DNA of 64,000 nucleotides from Mucor racemosus (lineage: Eukaryota; Mucoromycota; Mucoromycetes; Mucorales; Mucoraceae): NCBI GenBank assembly GCA_027405735.1, contig JAPEHQ010000001.1, positions 3,472,001-3,536,000 of the forward strand, given 5' to 3'. Both the position numbers and the translations under genes were made by a program. Numbering within the stretch: position 1 is the first letter of the stretch; each line of letters starts with the position of its first letter. Shown here one piece after another: positions 34,080-45,600 of the stretch. The notes beneath the pieces are model-generated. The model did no database searches. It was not told the DNA's origin and worked only from the letters and a program-made list of their open reading frames with translations.

Positions 34080-35440
34080 AAATGCACATGAGTAAAGAAA
34101 TATCATGCAACAGATTTTTTTTTGAAAGAAAACCTTCAAAATAAATCAGATTTGCTGTTTTCCTCTAAAAAACTGAGCCCGACTTTTCATCCCTGCCCTA
34201 CTTTTTTTCTCACTAAATAACACCAAGATAAAATTATATGCCAATGTACCTGAGATGTTCACCTTTAATCCAAAAACAAGTATCCGGAAATATCCTAATT
34301 TTTGCAGGTGATATTAATTTTTCAGTGCTAATGTTTCTGATTTTTACGCGTATTTCACTGCTAAAGAATTGAAAACTTTGAGGCTTCATGTCTCCAGAAA
34401 AAATTAAGCTATACTAATACTTTGTAATAATAAAACTTACTCGCTTTAAAGTGCTCTATAATATATTTTAATATAAAAAAATTCTGAGCACTTTTATTTT
34501 TTTTCATTTTTTTTGACATTTCTATAGTAGATTTCAAAATATTTGTTAAATTGAGTAGCAGTTTTTTTTTACGCATGTCATTGAGATTGCTGAGCTCTCT
34601 CGGATCCAATTTAGTTTTTTTGAAAATATTGATTTTTCGTGGAGATATTCTCAAAAATGTGTACAAAAAGGTACCTTGATTTCCAGCTTCCATTTCCCCT
34701 TGTATACCCTCATCCCAAATTCTGAATCTGAAAAAAATTTGAACAAAAATCTTGTTTTCTCTACGGAAAATACAGCTAGAAAATGTTACAATAGCTCGAT
34801 CGATGTATAATTTTTTTGTGCATCATTATCATTAAGTATATTTTGAATATACTTATAAAAAATGATGTGTATCTTCAAAAAACCTCCAAAATTTTAATTG
34901 CATTTTACGCAAAACTGAATGTAAAACATTTAATTGACTTTTATTTAGATAGATGCAGAATCCAAAACTCTACAAAAACTATTTAATATACTAGGTCCAC
35001 TTACTTTGTAGTTTATGAGCATTTAAACGATTTTGTTTTTTGAACCATTTTTCATTCATTTCAACAAATAAATTTTGGAGCCCCGTGATGATAGATTTTA
35101 AGCTGTGATAAGAACTACTATTTTGATTATCTCGACAAAAAATCAATGTTTCTTGCTAAAACAAAAAATGCTAAGTAGCAATCAATTAGATCTCTCTTGT
35201 GAATACAGAAGTTTAGCCCTGGATAATGAGTTTTAAGCTTTACAAAATAATAAACTAATATTTACAACTTCAGAAAACAAAGAAAAAAACTCCTATCCTT
35301 GTGAATATGGATTCAATTAATCTCCAATTATACCTGATAATAGATTTAAATATATCTTGCATAAAAGTTTATACTTATACTTTCACAAATCACTGTGAAT
35401 TGAGAAAACCATCAGCAAAACATGATATTTCCGTCTAATA
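34080..35440 (-). repeat. Repeat family D, copy 2 (reverse)
   Basis: Reverse-complement match to 4031-5330, including AGAGATATGAAGCCTC (here GAGGCTTCATGTCTC), the DNA around GATGAGGGTATACAAGGGG and GAATTGAGAAAACC near the edge. It abuts repeat B (35448-35991) in the same order as copy 1, so B plus D is a conserved composite. Confidence 0.72.
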
Positions 35441-35447
35441 AACTACG

Positions 35448-35991
35448 TGTTGTGTCGTATATTTTCATGTTTGATAAATAATACTTAAAAAAAAAGAATA
35501 TAATTATAAGAGAATGAGTAATGAATCAGTTCTTCAACTGTATAATAAAAACATGATATCGCTTATTTAAATATTAAAAGTATGGCCTTTTATATTGATT
35601 TCACATTGAGATCCTAAGATGTAATGTAATAAGGCACTATTGAACCAATAGATATGTTTGACAGGAATCTATGGATGAAAATAAATCAATCATAATTTAA
35701 CCGTGCTTGCAGAGCTTGTGCTTTGCCTTGTTTCAATGTTGCGCTAAAGATGCTTGGATGTTGATTTGATAGCTACTCGATTGGTTAACTGCTGGGATGA
35801 AATAATGTGGTGTCATAATTGAGGTCCAAGAGTTCTTGGTAATTACTGGATTAAACTTGATACGCTAGGAGTTTCTTATATCCGATATCAAGACTTGCAC
35901 TTCGATACATGTCGTAGTCAATAGATTGTAAGATGTATTGATACTGTAGAAGAAGGTGATAATGTATGATACTAGTAGGTGGAATACAACA
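35448..35991 (-). repeat. LTR-like repeat family B, copy 4 (reverse)
   Basis: 544 bp with intact ends: TGTTGTGTCG at left and GGAATACAACA at right, which are the inverse of the family ends seen at 3474-4030. No target duplication. Sits between repeat D and repeat R. Confidence 0.68.
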
Positions 35992-37540
35992 GCTGTAAAA
36001 AGATTTGCTTTCAAGAATAGTTACGATCAAGACTATGGCTATTAGGCAAGACATTATATCATTCTTTTTTTTTTTTTGTGTTTCTATATCATTTGAAATT
36101 TTATCACTTTTCTGAAATTTTTCATGGGTTTTTAGCCAGTTCTAGCTTTTCATTGAATAGATATAAATATTATTGCCTTCGATTTGATCTGGTTGGTAAT
36201 CGAGAAATATATTCAACACTACAGTAGTAAATAATGATATTTGATCCTAAAATGCAGTTAAATGAAAATATCAGTCTCTCATATAATGACTACTGCCACC
36301 TGTATTAAAAACATTAGTCCCTTATGTTAGAATGCGTATTCAGATACAAGAAAAGGATACGAGCTTGATAGTCTGATATGCCTTATCAAACGGTGAATAT
36401 ATTATCCTTGGAATATGAAAACAAAAAGAGAGAAACAACACACGTATAAAATAATTCTCAAGGCTTTACATTATTTGGCACATTTAAAACCCTGCTAAAT
36501 TGCACATTTCAGCCAATGTGAAAGCAGCATTACAGAGCATGAACCATGTACTAAACAAAGTACGCAATCTCTCTTACCATAAAAGCATAGATTTTTCTAC
36601 CAGAAAAGCTGTCTGTAATATCATACATTCATTAAAAAATTGCAAAAGTGAGCCCTTAGAGCGACGCCGTAATTGAGCATAGCAAGATTGAACGATTAAG
36701 AAGTCTCTTAGACTATGGTATATATCTAAGTTTTAAATAAAAATGCGTTTTTTTAAACTTTTCTTATATTTAACCCCGTACGGTCTGAAAATTCAGACTT
36801 TGTAGCGGACATTTTCGGGGCTCATTTTACCCTTACCAGCACTCATGATTTTGATCAAAAAATAGAAAAATCAAATTTTGATACTAAAATCAACGTTTAA
36901 ATATACTACATTGTGAGAGAAAATTGTAGCCATAGCTATTGCACATTTCATAAAAGCTTAATATTAAATGTTAAGTAATGAAACTTTGTACTTTTGCCCA
37001 AAAAACGGTTTTTTGGTTGAAGGATTTTTATGTAATATTTTGCAATAAAAATGTTTGTTATTTTTTATTGCGCGAATAGAGCGCTAAATCTTGTATATGT
37101 GTATATTTTTTATTTTTATAATTAGTAGCTTAATTAACTCTAAATTTGCAAAACCAGAAAAAAAAAATTAAAAAATGTCAAAATTGATGATCTGGACAAA
37201 AATAATTTTTCAAATTAATATTCCGCTTATAAACCTTGTAAGTCTTAAAAATAAGAGATTTTACGATATTTGAGAACTTTTTCAAGAATTTACGGTGCTG
37301 TACCCACTTGATTCAAGCTTATCACTGTACACCTTTATACATGTTAATATTATGTGGTAGTTTATTTGACAATAACATAGTTTTACTTGATAATTAATGC
37401 GGTAGAGGTGATTTACATTAAGTTTTAGTCTTATCCCTCCAATATCATAAACATAAACATGGCCATCACTGGGACCTATTGCCACCTTTTTACCCTCTTT
37501 GTCCCAAGCCAATTTATTCAATGCTTTACCAGAACAGACT
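35992..37540 (+). repeat. Repeat family R, copy C, with captured gene fragment
   Basis: Uninterrupted copy, so the best template for the family: GCTGTAAAAAGATTTGC at the left, CGTACGGTCTGAAAATTCAG and GTAGCGGACATTTTCGGGG in the middle, and the WD-repeat fragment at the right. About 1.55 kb. No conserved open frame other than the captured fragment. Confidence 0.72.
37432..37530 (-). pseudogene. Captured WD-repeat fragment, second copy
   Basis: Minus strand: SGKALNKLAWDKEGKKVAIG then PSDGHVYVYDIGG. Same fragment as at 9775-9867, with different substitutions, and its reading frame is still open across the fragment. Best explained as a piece of a dynein intermediate chain gene carried by repeat R. 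Confidence 0.65.
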
Positions 37541-37744
37541 TACTTTTGACCTATAAAAATCGATTCACTAGTTATTAATAAAATCAATTAGCAAGTAATA
37601 ATTATGGTGTACCTTTGATAGTTGGTAGTGATATACAAGACATCATCTTGTTTTCCTCGTCTTGACTAATAGTCATTCAATAGAAACATGTATTTTTTAA
37701 AAATTAAATAGATTAACAAGAGTTTATTCATTCATTCAAATCAA

Positions 37745-38095
37745 GTAAATACCATAAAATAGATATAACAATAATAAACACCCATTTACCAAAAGGTCAA
37801 TATTGTCGCACTTGCCATCAATCCTTTATGGCCAATCCTCTGCATGGTCTACCCCTTAAAATATTAAATCAATAACAATGTACTCAAAACCAGAAAATTA
37901 CTAAATATGAATCCATTCAAGTATGAGGATATCCAAGTTCTCCAAATCACTATAAATACCCTCATACTTTTTCAATTATTTTAAAACTTCAGGAATCTTT
38001 TGTAATAAAACCTTTAGCTGATTATAATTGTATTTCTACCACTTTTTATTTTTATATTTTTTTTATTTTTAGTAAACATCGTTATTTACTGAAAG
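37745..38095 (+). repeat. LTR-5 fragment
   Basis: Matches the 3' half of the LTR at 13684-14416 (CATAAAATAGATATAAC through CGTTATTTACTG). The 5' half and the terminal CA are missing, so it is a truncated copy. Confidence 0.65.
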
Positions 38096-38104
38096 AGTAA
38101 AAGG

Positions 38105-38245
38105 TAAAGTTTTATTTAATGTAGAGAATGAAATTATATATGGAGGAGATTATCAGGTAGCACAATAGCTATCAATGGTGTAACAATAATCATATCTTGA
38201 TAATACGATTACTGTAGCGCTATATCTAGATTCTGCTATAACAGA
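38105..38245. repeat. Repeat fragment shared with 11061-11205
   Basis: Inverted relative to the other copy; the core is TAGCGCTATATCTAGATTCT. Confidence 0.5.
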
Positions 38246-38254
38246 GGTAATAAC

Positions 38255-39505
38255 TTTTTTCACACATAGGATCATAGAATAGATCTAACTGAAAACTACG
38301 CTGTATTTTTTTTCAGGTTTCAGCGAAAAATATTGATATTTTGTAGAGATAATCAAAACAATAATTTCCGTTACAGCTTAAGCCCTATAATGACTAAGCT
38401 CCAAAATTTATTTGTCAAATCGATCAAAAAATGTTCCAAAAAAACAAAATCGTTTAATGGCTCATAAACTGCAAAATAAGCATGCCTAGCCTATTAAGTG
38501 TTTTTTGTACAGTCTTAAATTCTGCATTTATTTAAATAAAAGCTAAATGAATGTTTTACATTAAATTTTGCGTAAAATATGATTGCAATTTTGGAGGTTT
38601 TTTAAAAATATTCATCACTTTTTATAATTATATGTCAGATATAAGTAATTGATCTGATGCACAAAATATTAGCTATCGAATATGCTATTAATGAACCTTC
38701 TATGTGCATTTTTCATAGATAAAACGAGATTTTTGTGAAAATACTTTTTAAGTTCAGAATTTGGAATGAGGGTATAAGGGAAAAGTTGCAGCTAGAAACG
38801 AGAATATTCTTTTGTACACATTTTTGAGGATATCTCTACGAAAAATCAATATTTTGAAATGAACTAAATTGTGTCTCATAGAGCTTAAGGAGATCAATAG
38901 CATGAAAGCAGAAAAAATGCTGCTAAGTTTAACGAATATTTTGTAATTTACTACAAAAAGATATAAAAAAATGGTTTGGAAAAAAAGGTGCCTGAAATTT
39001 TTTCATATTCTAATATGTTATAGAGCACGTAAAAACAAGTAAGTTTTATTATTAAAAATTGTTAGTATAACTTAATTTTTTGTAGAGATATGAAACCTCG
39101 AAGTTTTTAGTTTCTACCAGTGAAATACCTGTAAAAATCTGAAACATTAGCACCAAAAAGGTTATATCAACTGCAAAAGATAGGATATTTCAGAATACTC
39201 GTTTTTGGATTAAAGTTGATTACCTCAAGTACATTAGCATATAATTTTCTCTTGATGTTATTTAGTGAAAAAAAAAGTAGGGCAGGGATGAAAAGTCGGA
39301 CCCAATTTTTAAGGAGAAAGTAGTGAATTTTAAGTCTTTCTTGAGATATAAGATAATTTCAATAACAGATAGTAAAATAAGATCAATTTATATCTATTAA
39401 GCAGTGTTTAGATATATTGTAATTGTAATGATTGTTTAGTATAGTATCACTTATAGAAAAGATAGGGAGTTCCGATCTTGAAGGTTTGAAACTTTGACAT
39501 ATACA
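38255..39505 (+). repeat. Repeat family D, copy 3
   Basis: Direct match to copy 1 from about 4261 to 5500. More diverged than copies 1 and 2 (many single-base changes, small indels). No adjacent repeat B. Confidence 0.7.
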
Positions 39506-40642
39506 ATTAGCTTTTTGAAAACTCAATTATTTTTTAGCTTGTATCTATATAAATTATATATCAAGAGTCGTTTTTAACATAGGGTGTGTCATTTTTTATA
39601 TATAGGGTCAGAGGCACTGGAGCAGGTTTTCATCCTTTTCAAAGTACTCTGTTTAAATTATCATTTATATGAATCAGATTTGAAAATTTCAATGAAGCTT
39701 CTATTTGCAATTAATCTGATTAATTTATTAATTAATCGAATGCTTTCTGTGTCAATAACAGGTTGAATTTTATTCTTTATGTGATAAATAATTGAGTATA
39801 TTTTAACCACAAAACTTCATAACAATCAAATATCTTTTTCACAACGAGTTATATATCATTTTTGGTAGTAATAGCAAGTTTTTATTATATTTTAATGGAA
39901 ATACCTCATGCAATCCGTTTGAAACGCTAAAATAATACCATTTTTCAGTCAAATATATCAAGTTTTGACGGTGGAGCAAAACGCTTATCCATACATTTTA
40001 ATGGTGATTTAAAAATCAGGTCGTGGGAAAGTCAGGTTCTAGCCGAATTTGACATATATCATTTGTTGACAGACAAATGGTGTTCCTGAAAAAAAAAAAG
40101 CAATAGTGGTTTATATGAAAATTTCTAGTTGACAAATGATCATCAGTAGCAAAGGGAATTGTACAGTAATTGGAATCTGCTACACAAACAAGATACCCGT
40201 ATCTTTGCAACAACAGCTTCAAATTTAGATTTCCGCATAATTCTCTTCTGTTTAGCATTTACGCTTTGTCATTTGCAATTTTTAAATTATCCATGGATTT
40301 GTAAACAACCCCCCTTGTTACTTGCATATTACCAAGACTTTTTTCGTTTTATTCATTTAATTCCTAATGCAGAGTACATATCTGAATAAATTCGGCACAA
40401 GTCCTCTTCAAAACTGTACATAAATTCAGGTCAAATCTCGCGGAGACCTAATGTATACGAATTGCATTATTGATTTGAATTAATGTGGAGACATCTGTAA
40501 TAGCGTCGGTATTACAATACCAAACGTTACAACATGTGAAAAATTCACATCGATTTTGAAATATAACTGTATATTTTTGTCTCGAGATTTTTCTCTTTTT
40601 TTTTGCTTTTAATCAAACAACTTTTTCTTTAATTTCACAATA
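39506..40642. other. Intergenic upstream of the acyl-CoA dehydrogenase gene
   Basis: No gene recognised. The last 200 bp should be the promoter. AGGTC..GACCT flanking CTCGCGG at about 40430-40451 is an inverted repeat of possible regulatory use. A T-rich tract precedes the ATG. Confidence 0.45.
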
Positions 40643-42254
40643 ATGTTGAGATCTGCAACTCGTTCCATCAACTTGATTTCTCGCTCTATTCCCAAGAGGT
40701 AATGATATAACGCTTAATTCTCGTGCATATGTGCCTTGACTTAATTTTTGTTATTATTTTAGAACTTTCACTCAATCAGCTATTGCTCGTAATGCTGCTG
40801 GTCTTCCTACCTCTCTCCAAGCCTTTACTGAGGAAGAGTTGATGCTTAAGGATGCTGGTATGTATATTTTGTGATATATTTTGTGCAGTATCTAATTTTC
40901 ATTTATTATTCAGTCTCTAGATTCGCTCAAGAGGTTGTTAAGCCCAAGGTTTCTCAAATGGATGAAACAGAAAAGCTCGATGCTTCTGTTTTGAAGGGTC
41001 TCTTTGACCAAGGTGTAAGTGAATCAAGTATAAATAGATCTTTTAGATACATACTAAAAAATTGCGAATGATAATATAGCTTATGGGTATTGAAACTGAT
41101 GCTGATTACGATGGTGCCAACTGTTCTTTCACTTCTGCCATTATTACTATCGAAGGTAAATATCATAATTTTAATACATTTTGGTAAATGTTAAGAATTT
41201 TCAAATGTAGAACTCGCCAAGGTTGATCCTTCCATCAGTGTTATTTGTGATGTTCAGGTTTGTTAATCTTTAATGTTATTTTATTTCAGCCACAATACTG
41301 ACATCTCAATGATATATAAACAGAACACATTAGTTGGTACCCTTGTTCGTAAATATGGTAATGCTGATGTCAAGAAGAGATTCCTTCCCAAGTTAGCCAC
41401 CGAGTCTGTTGGTTGTTTCTGTTTGTCCGAAGCTGGTTCTGGTTCTGATGCTTTCGCTCTTCAAACCCGTGCTGTTGAAAAGGATGATCATTATGTTATT
41501 AGTGGTTCCAAGATGTGGATCACCAACTCTGGTGAAGCAGATATCTTTTTGGTCTTTGCCAATGTGTAAGTAATAGGAACCGAGTTTATTTATATCGTAC
41601 ATGTTACTCATGACGTTTTGTAGTGATCCCTCCAAGGGCTATAAGGGTATTACCTGTTTCATTGTTGAAAAGGAAATGGGTGTCCAAGTAGCCAAGAAGG
41701 AAAGCAAATTGGGTATCCGTGCCTCATCTACATGTGTCTTGAATTTTGATGAAATTGTTGTTCCCAAAGAGAACATTCTCGGTGAAGTTGGTAAGGGTTA
41801 CAAATATGCTATTGAAATCTTGAATGAAGGTCGTATTGGTATTGCAGCTCAAATGATTGGTACTGCTCAAGGTGCCTTTGATATCGCTTTGCCTTACCTT
41901 TTCCAAAGAAAGCAATTTGGTCAATTTATTGGTGATTTCCAAGCTATGCAGCATCAATATGCACAAATTGCTACTGAAATTGAAGCAGCTAGACTTTTGA
42001 CTTATAATGCCGCTCGTATGAAGGAAGAAGGAAAGAACTTTATCAAGGAAGCAGCCATGGCTAAATTATACTCATCTCAAGTGGCTGAACATGCTGCCTC
42101 AAAAGCAATTGAATGGTGTGGTGGCGTTGGTTTCACTCGTGAATTGGGTGTTGAAAAGTTCTACAGAGATGCAAAGATCGGAGCCATTTACGAAGGCACA
42201 AGCAACATTCAACTTCAAACAATTGCCAAGTTGGTTTCTTCTGCATATAAATAG
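40643..42254 (+). CDS. Mitochondrial short/branched-chain acyl-CoA dehydrogenase (415 aa)
   Basis: Seven exons (40643-40698, 40763-40857, 40914-41014, 41080-41155, 41211-41257, 41324-41565, 41624-42254) give 415 residues in one frame. The first 25 residues ([20 protein letters not shown]) are a mitochondrial targeting peptide. Core signatures: [14 protein letters not shown] (FAD/substrate loop), [36 protein letters not shown] and, near the C-terminus, [15 protein letters not shown], where the glutamate of YEGT is the catalytic base. [12 protein letters not shown] is typical of the short/branched-chain (2-methylacyl) group, which acts in isoleucine and short fatty-acyl oxidation and passes electrons to ETF. 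Length is normal. Poly(A) signal AATAAAA just after the stop. The clathrin gene starts about 420 bp downstream on the same strand. Confidence 0.93.
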
Positions 42255-42677
42255 ATAATTTTAATAATAAAACATACTCTTTTGATACAATTACTACAGC
42301 GTGGCTTTGTTTAATTGATATACATAATGCCTAAATTAGATGCCTTTGCTTGTTTGTATCACTGTTATTGAGTCTCCGTATATGAGATGACGTGCCAGAG
42401 CCAAGTGGTTCATATAAATTTCAAAGCAAGAAGCCCATTTTCCTGTTGGTTCCATATTCTATCTTTCTTTTTTCCTTTATATACAAAAAGTCGTGTCTTT
42501 TTTTGATCAACTATCTGCACTTTATTGTTTGTTTATAGTATCGAATTTCATCAAGACAGTTTTTTTCTAAAAAAAAAAGGGCAGAAGATACATATTAGAT
42601 TGTAATTATTCAAATGTTTACATGTTTTGCGTGTTTATCAGTTTCTAAAGAATTTATTTCGGTTAATTTAGAATAAA
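42255..42677. other. Spacer and promoter of the clathrin gene
   Basis: 423 bp between two co-oriented genes. No TATA box is obvious; there are T-rich tracts at 42466-42510 and a poly(A) run near 42571. Confidence 0.5.
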
Positions 42678-45600
42678 ATGAGTGAAAAACTACCTATTAA
42701 ATTTCAAGAACATGCTCAAGTAAGTACATTCATATTTTTTATATTTACATTTTATTAATGAAATTTAGTTGCAAAGCCTTGGCGTAAACTCTGCTAGCAT
42801 TGGTTTTAACAATGTGACCATGGAGTCAGATAGATTCATCTGTGTCCGCGAATCTGTTAATAATAACAATCAAGTTGTTATTATCGATTTAGCCAACAGT
42901 AATGAAATCACTCGTCGTCCTATTACCGCAGATTCTGTAATTATGCATCCCAAAGCAAAAGTTATGGCTCTTAAATGTAATATTTTGATGAAATTTAAAC
43001 ATATAACTTTGTACTGATAAATTATAAAATAGCTCAAAGACAACTTCAAGTATTTAACCTCGAGTTAAAGACAAAGATTAAGTCTCATATGATGACCGAA
43101 GATGTTGTGTTCTGGAAATGGTTGGATCTCAAGACAATTGGCCTTGTTACAGAACAAAATGTCTATCGTTGGTCTATCGAGGGAGAGTCTGGTCCTCAAA
43201 AAATCTTTGAAAGACATGCTACTTTATCAGGCTGCCAAATTATTAACCTCCGTGCTTCTTCTGATGAGAAATGGTACGTTCTTGTTGGTATTTTTGCTAG
43301 AGATGGTCGTGTTGCTGGTTCTATGCAACTTTACTCCAAGGAACGTGGTGTTAGTCAACCTATTGAAGGTCATGCTGCCGCTTTTGCTGATCTCACATTG
43401 GAAGGTGCCGCTAATCCTACTAAACTTTTCACATTTGCTGTTCGTTCTGCTAACCTCAGTGCAAAGGTAATATTCTTTTTTAAATACATGTTACACATTT
43501 AACCCAACTAATTTATTGAAAAATACAATTACAGCTTCAAATTATCGAAGTTGATCATGTCGAAGGAAACCCACCATTCCAAAAGAAGGCTGTTGAAGTT
43601 TTCTTCCCTCCTGAAGCCGTTAATGATTTCCCTGTTGCTATGCAAATTAGCCATAAGTATGGTGTTATCTTCTTGGTTACTAAAATGGGTTTCATCCACC
43701 TCTATGACCTTGAATCCGGTACTTGTATTTATATGAACAGAATCAGTAGTGAAGCAATCTTTGTTACCGCCGAATATGATCCTACTTCTGGTATCATTGG
43801 TGTTAATAAGAAGGGTCAAGTAAGTTAATTTATCTGGAAAATTGTAGAAAAAAAAAAGTGCAAAAAATAACGTTATGTATAGGTACTCTCTGTTTCTCTT
43901 GATGAAGATAATATCGTTCCCTATATCCTCAATAACTTGAATAACCAAGAATTAGCTCTCAAACTTGCTTCTCGCGGCGGCCTTTCTGGTGCTGACGACT
44001 TGTATGTTGCTCGTTTCAATCAATTGTTTTCCACAAATAACTTTACCGAAGCTGCTAAAGTTGCTGCTAATTCTCCCAGAGTAAGTATATTCATTCTTCT
44101 TTGAACAACATTCCATTAACAAACAAATACAATGAACTTTTAGGGTATTCTTCGTACAACAGAAACTATCGAAAAGTTCAGACAAATTCCTGCTTCTGGC
44201 AGTCAACCACTTCCACCCATCTTACAATATTTTGGTATCCTTCTCGAAAAAGGTGTCCTCAATAAATACGAATCTCTTGAGCTTGCTAAGCCTATTCTTA
44301 CTCAAAATCGTAAGCCTCTTTTAGAGAAATGGTTGAAAGAAGATAAGTTACAATGTAGTGAGGAGCTTGGTGATTTCGTCAAACAATACGATTCTCTTTT
44401 GGCTTTGTCTGTATACTTGCGTGCAGAGGTTCCTAATAAGGTTGTTCTCTGTATGGCCGAGAACCGTCAATATGACAAGATTTTAGCTTATGCTAAAACT
44501 GTTGGTTACTCTCCCGATTATGCTTCATTGCTTTACAACATTGCTCGTACTGAACCTGATAAGGCCTCCGAGTTTGCTACTTCTCTTGTTAATGACGAGA
44601 ATGGTTCTTTAATTGAACCTGAGAAGGTTGTTGATGTATTCCAATCCCAAAATATGATTCCTCAAGCTACTGCTTTCCTTTTGGATTATTTAAAGAATGA
44701 TAGAGAAGAAGATGCAGCTCTTGAGACTCGCGTCCTCGAGATGAACTTGATTCATGCTCCTCAAGTTGCTGATGCTGTTTTAGGTTCTGGTATGCTTAGC
44801 CATTATGATAAAGTTGTAGTTGGTAATTTGTGTGAAAAGGCTGGTTTATATCAACGTGTAAGTATTAAATGTGGTATATCAAAAAGAAAACTAGTGATTA
44901 TTAAACAAGTGAAAAATATGATATAGGCTCTTGAACATTTCACCGATATTCATGACATTAAGCGTATCATTCCTTTTACTCACCAAATGAACGCTGAATG
45001 GCTCGTCAATTACTTTGGTAATCTCTCTGTTGATCAAACTTTGGATTGCTTAAAGGAGATGCTCAACAATAACCTTCGCCAAAACCTTCAAATTGTCGTT
45101 CAAATTGCCATCAAATATTCAGAACAACTTCAACCTCACAATTTGATTGAGCTTTTCGAATCTTTCAAATCTAATGAAGGTCTTTACTACTACCTTGGTT
45201 CCATTGTCAATGTTAGTCAAGATGGTTTAGTCCATTACAAGTACATCCAGGCTGCTTGTCGTACTGGCAATGTTCGTGAAGCTGAGCGTATCTGTCGCGA
45301 AAGTACTTTTTATGATCCCGAGAAGGTCAAGAACTTTTTGAAGGAAGCCAAGTTGAGTGATCAACTTCCTCTTATTATTGTTTGCGATCGTTTCAACTTT
45401 GTTCATGATCTTGTTCTCTATCTCTACCACAACAATTTGCAAAACTTTATTGAAACTTATGTCCAAAAAGTTAACCCCTCTCGTACTCCTGAAGTCATTG
45501 GTGGTCTTTTAGATGTTGGTTGTGATGAAGATACCATCAAGAACTTGCTTCTTTCTGTTCAAGGTGATCTTCCTGTTGACAAACTTTGTGAAGAAGTCGA

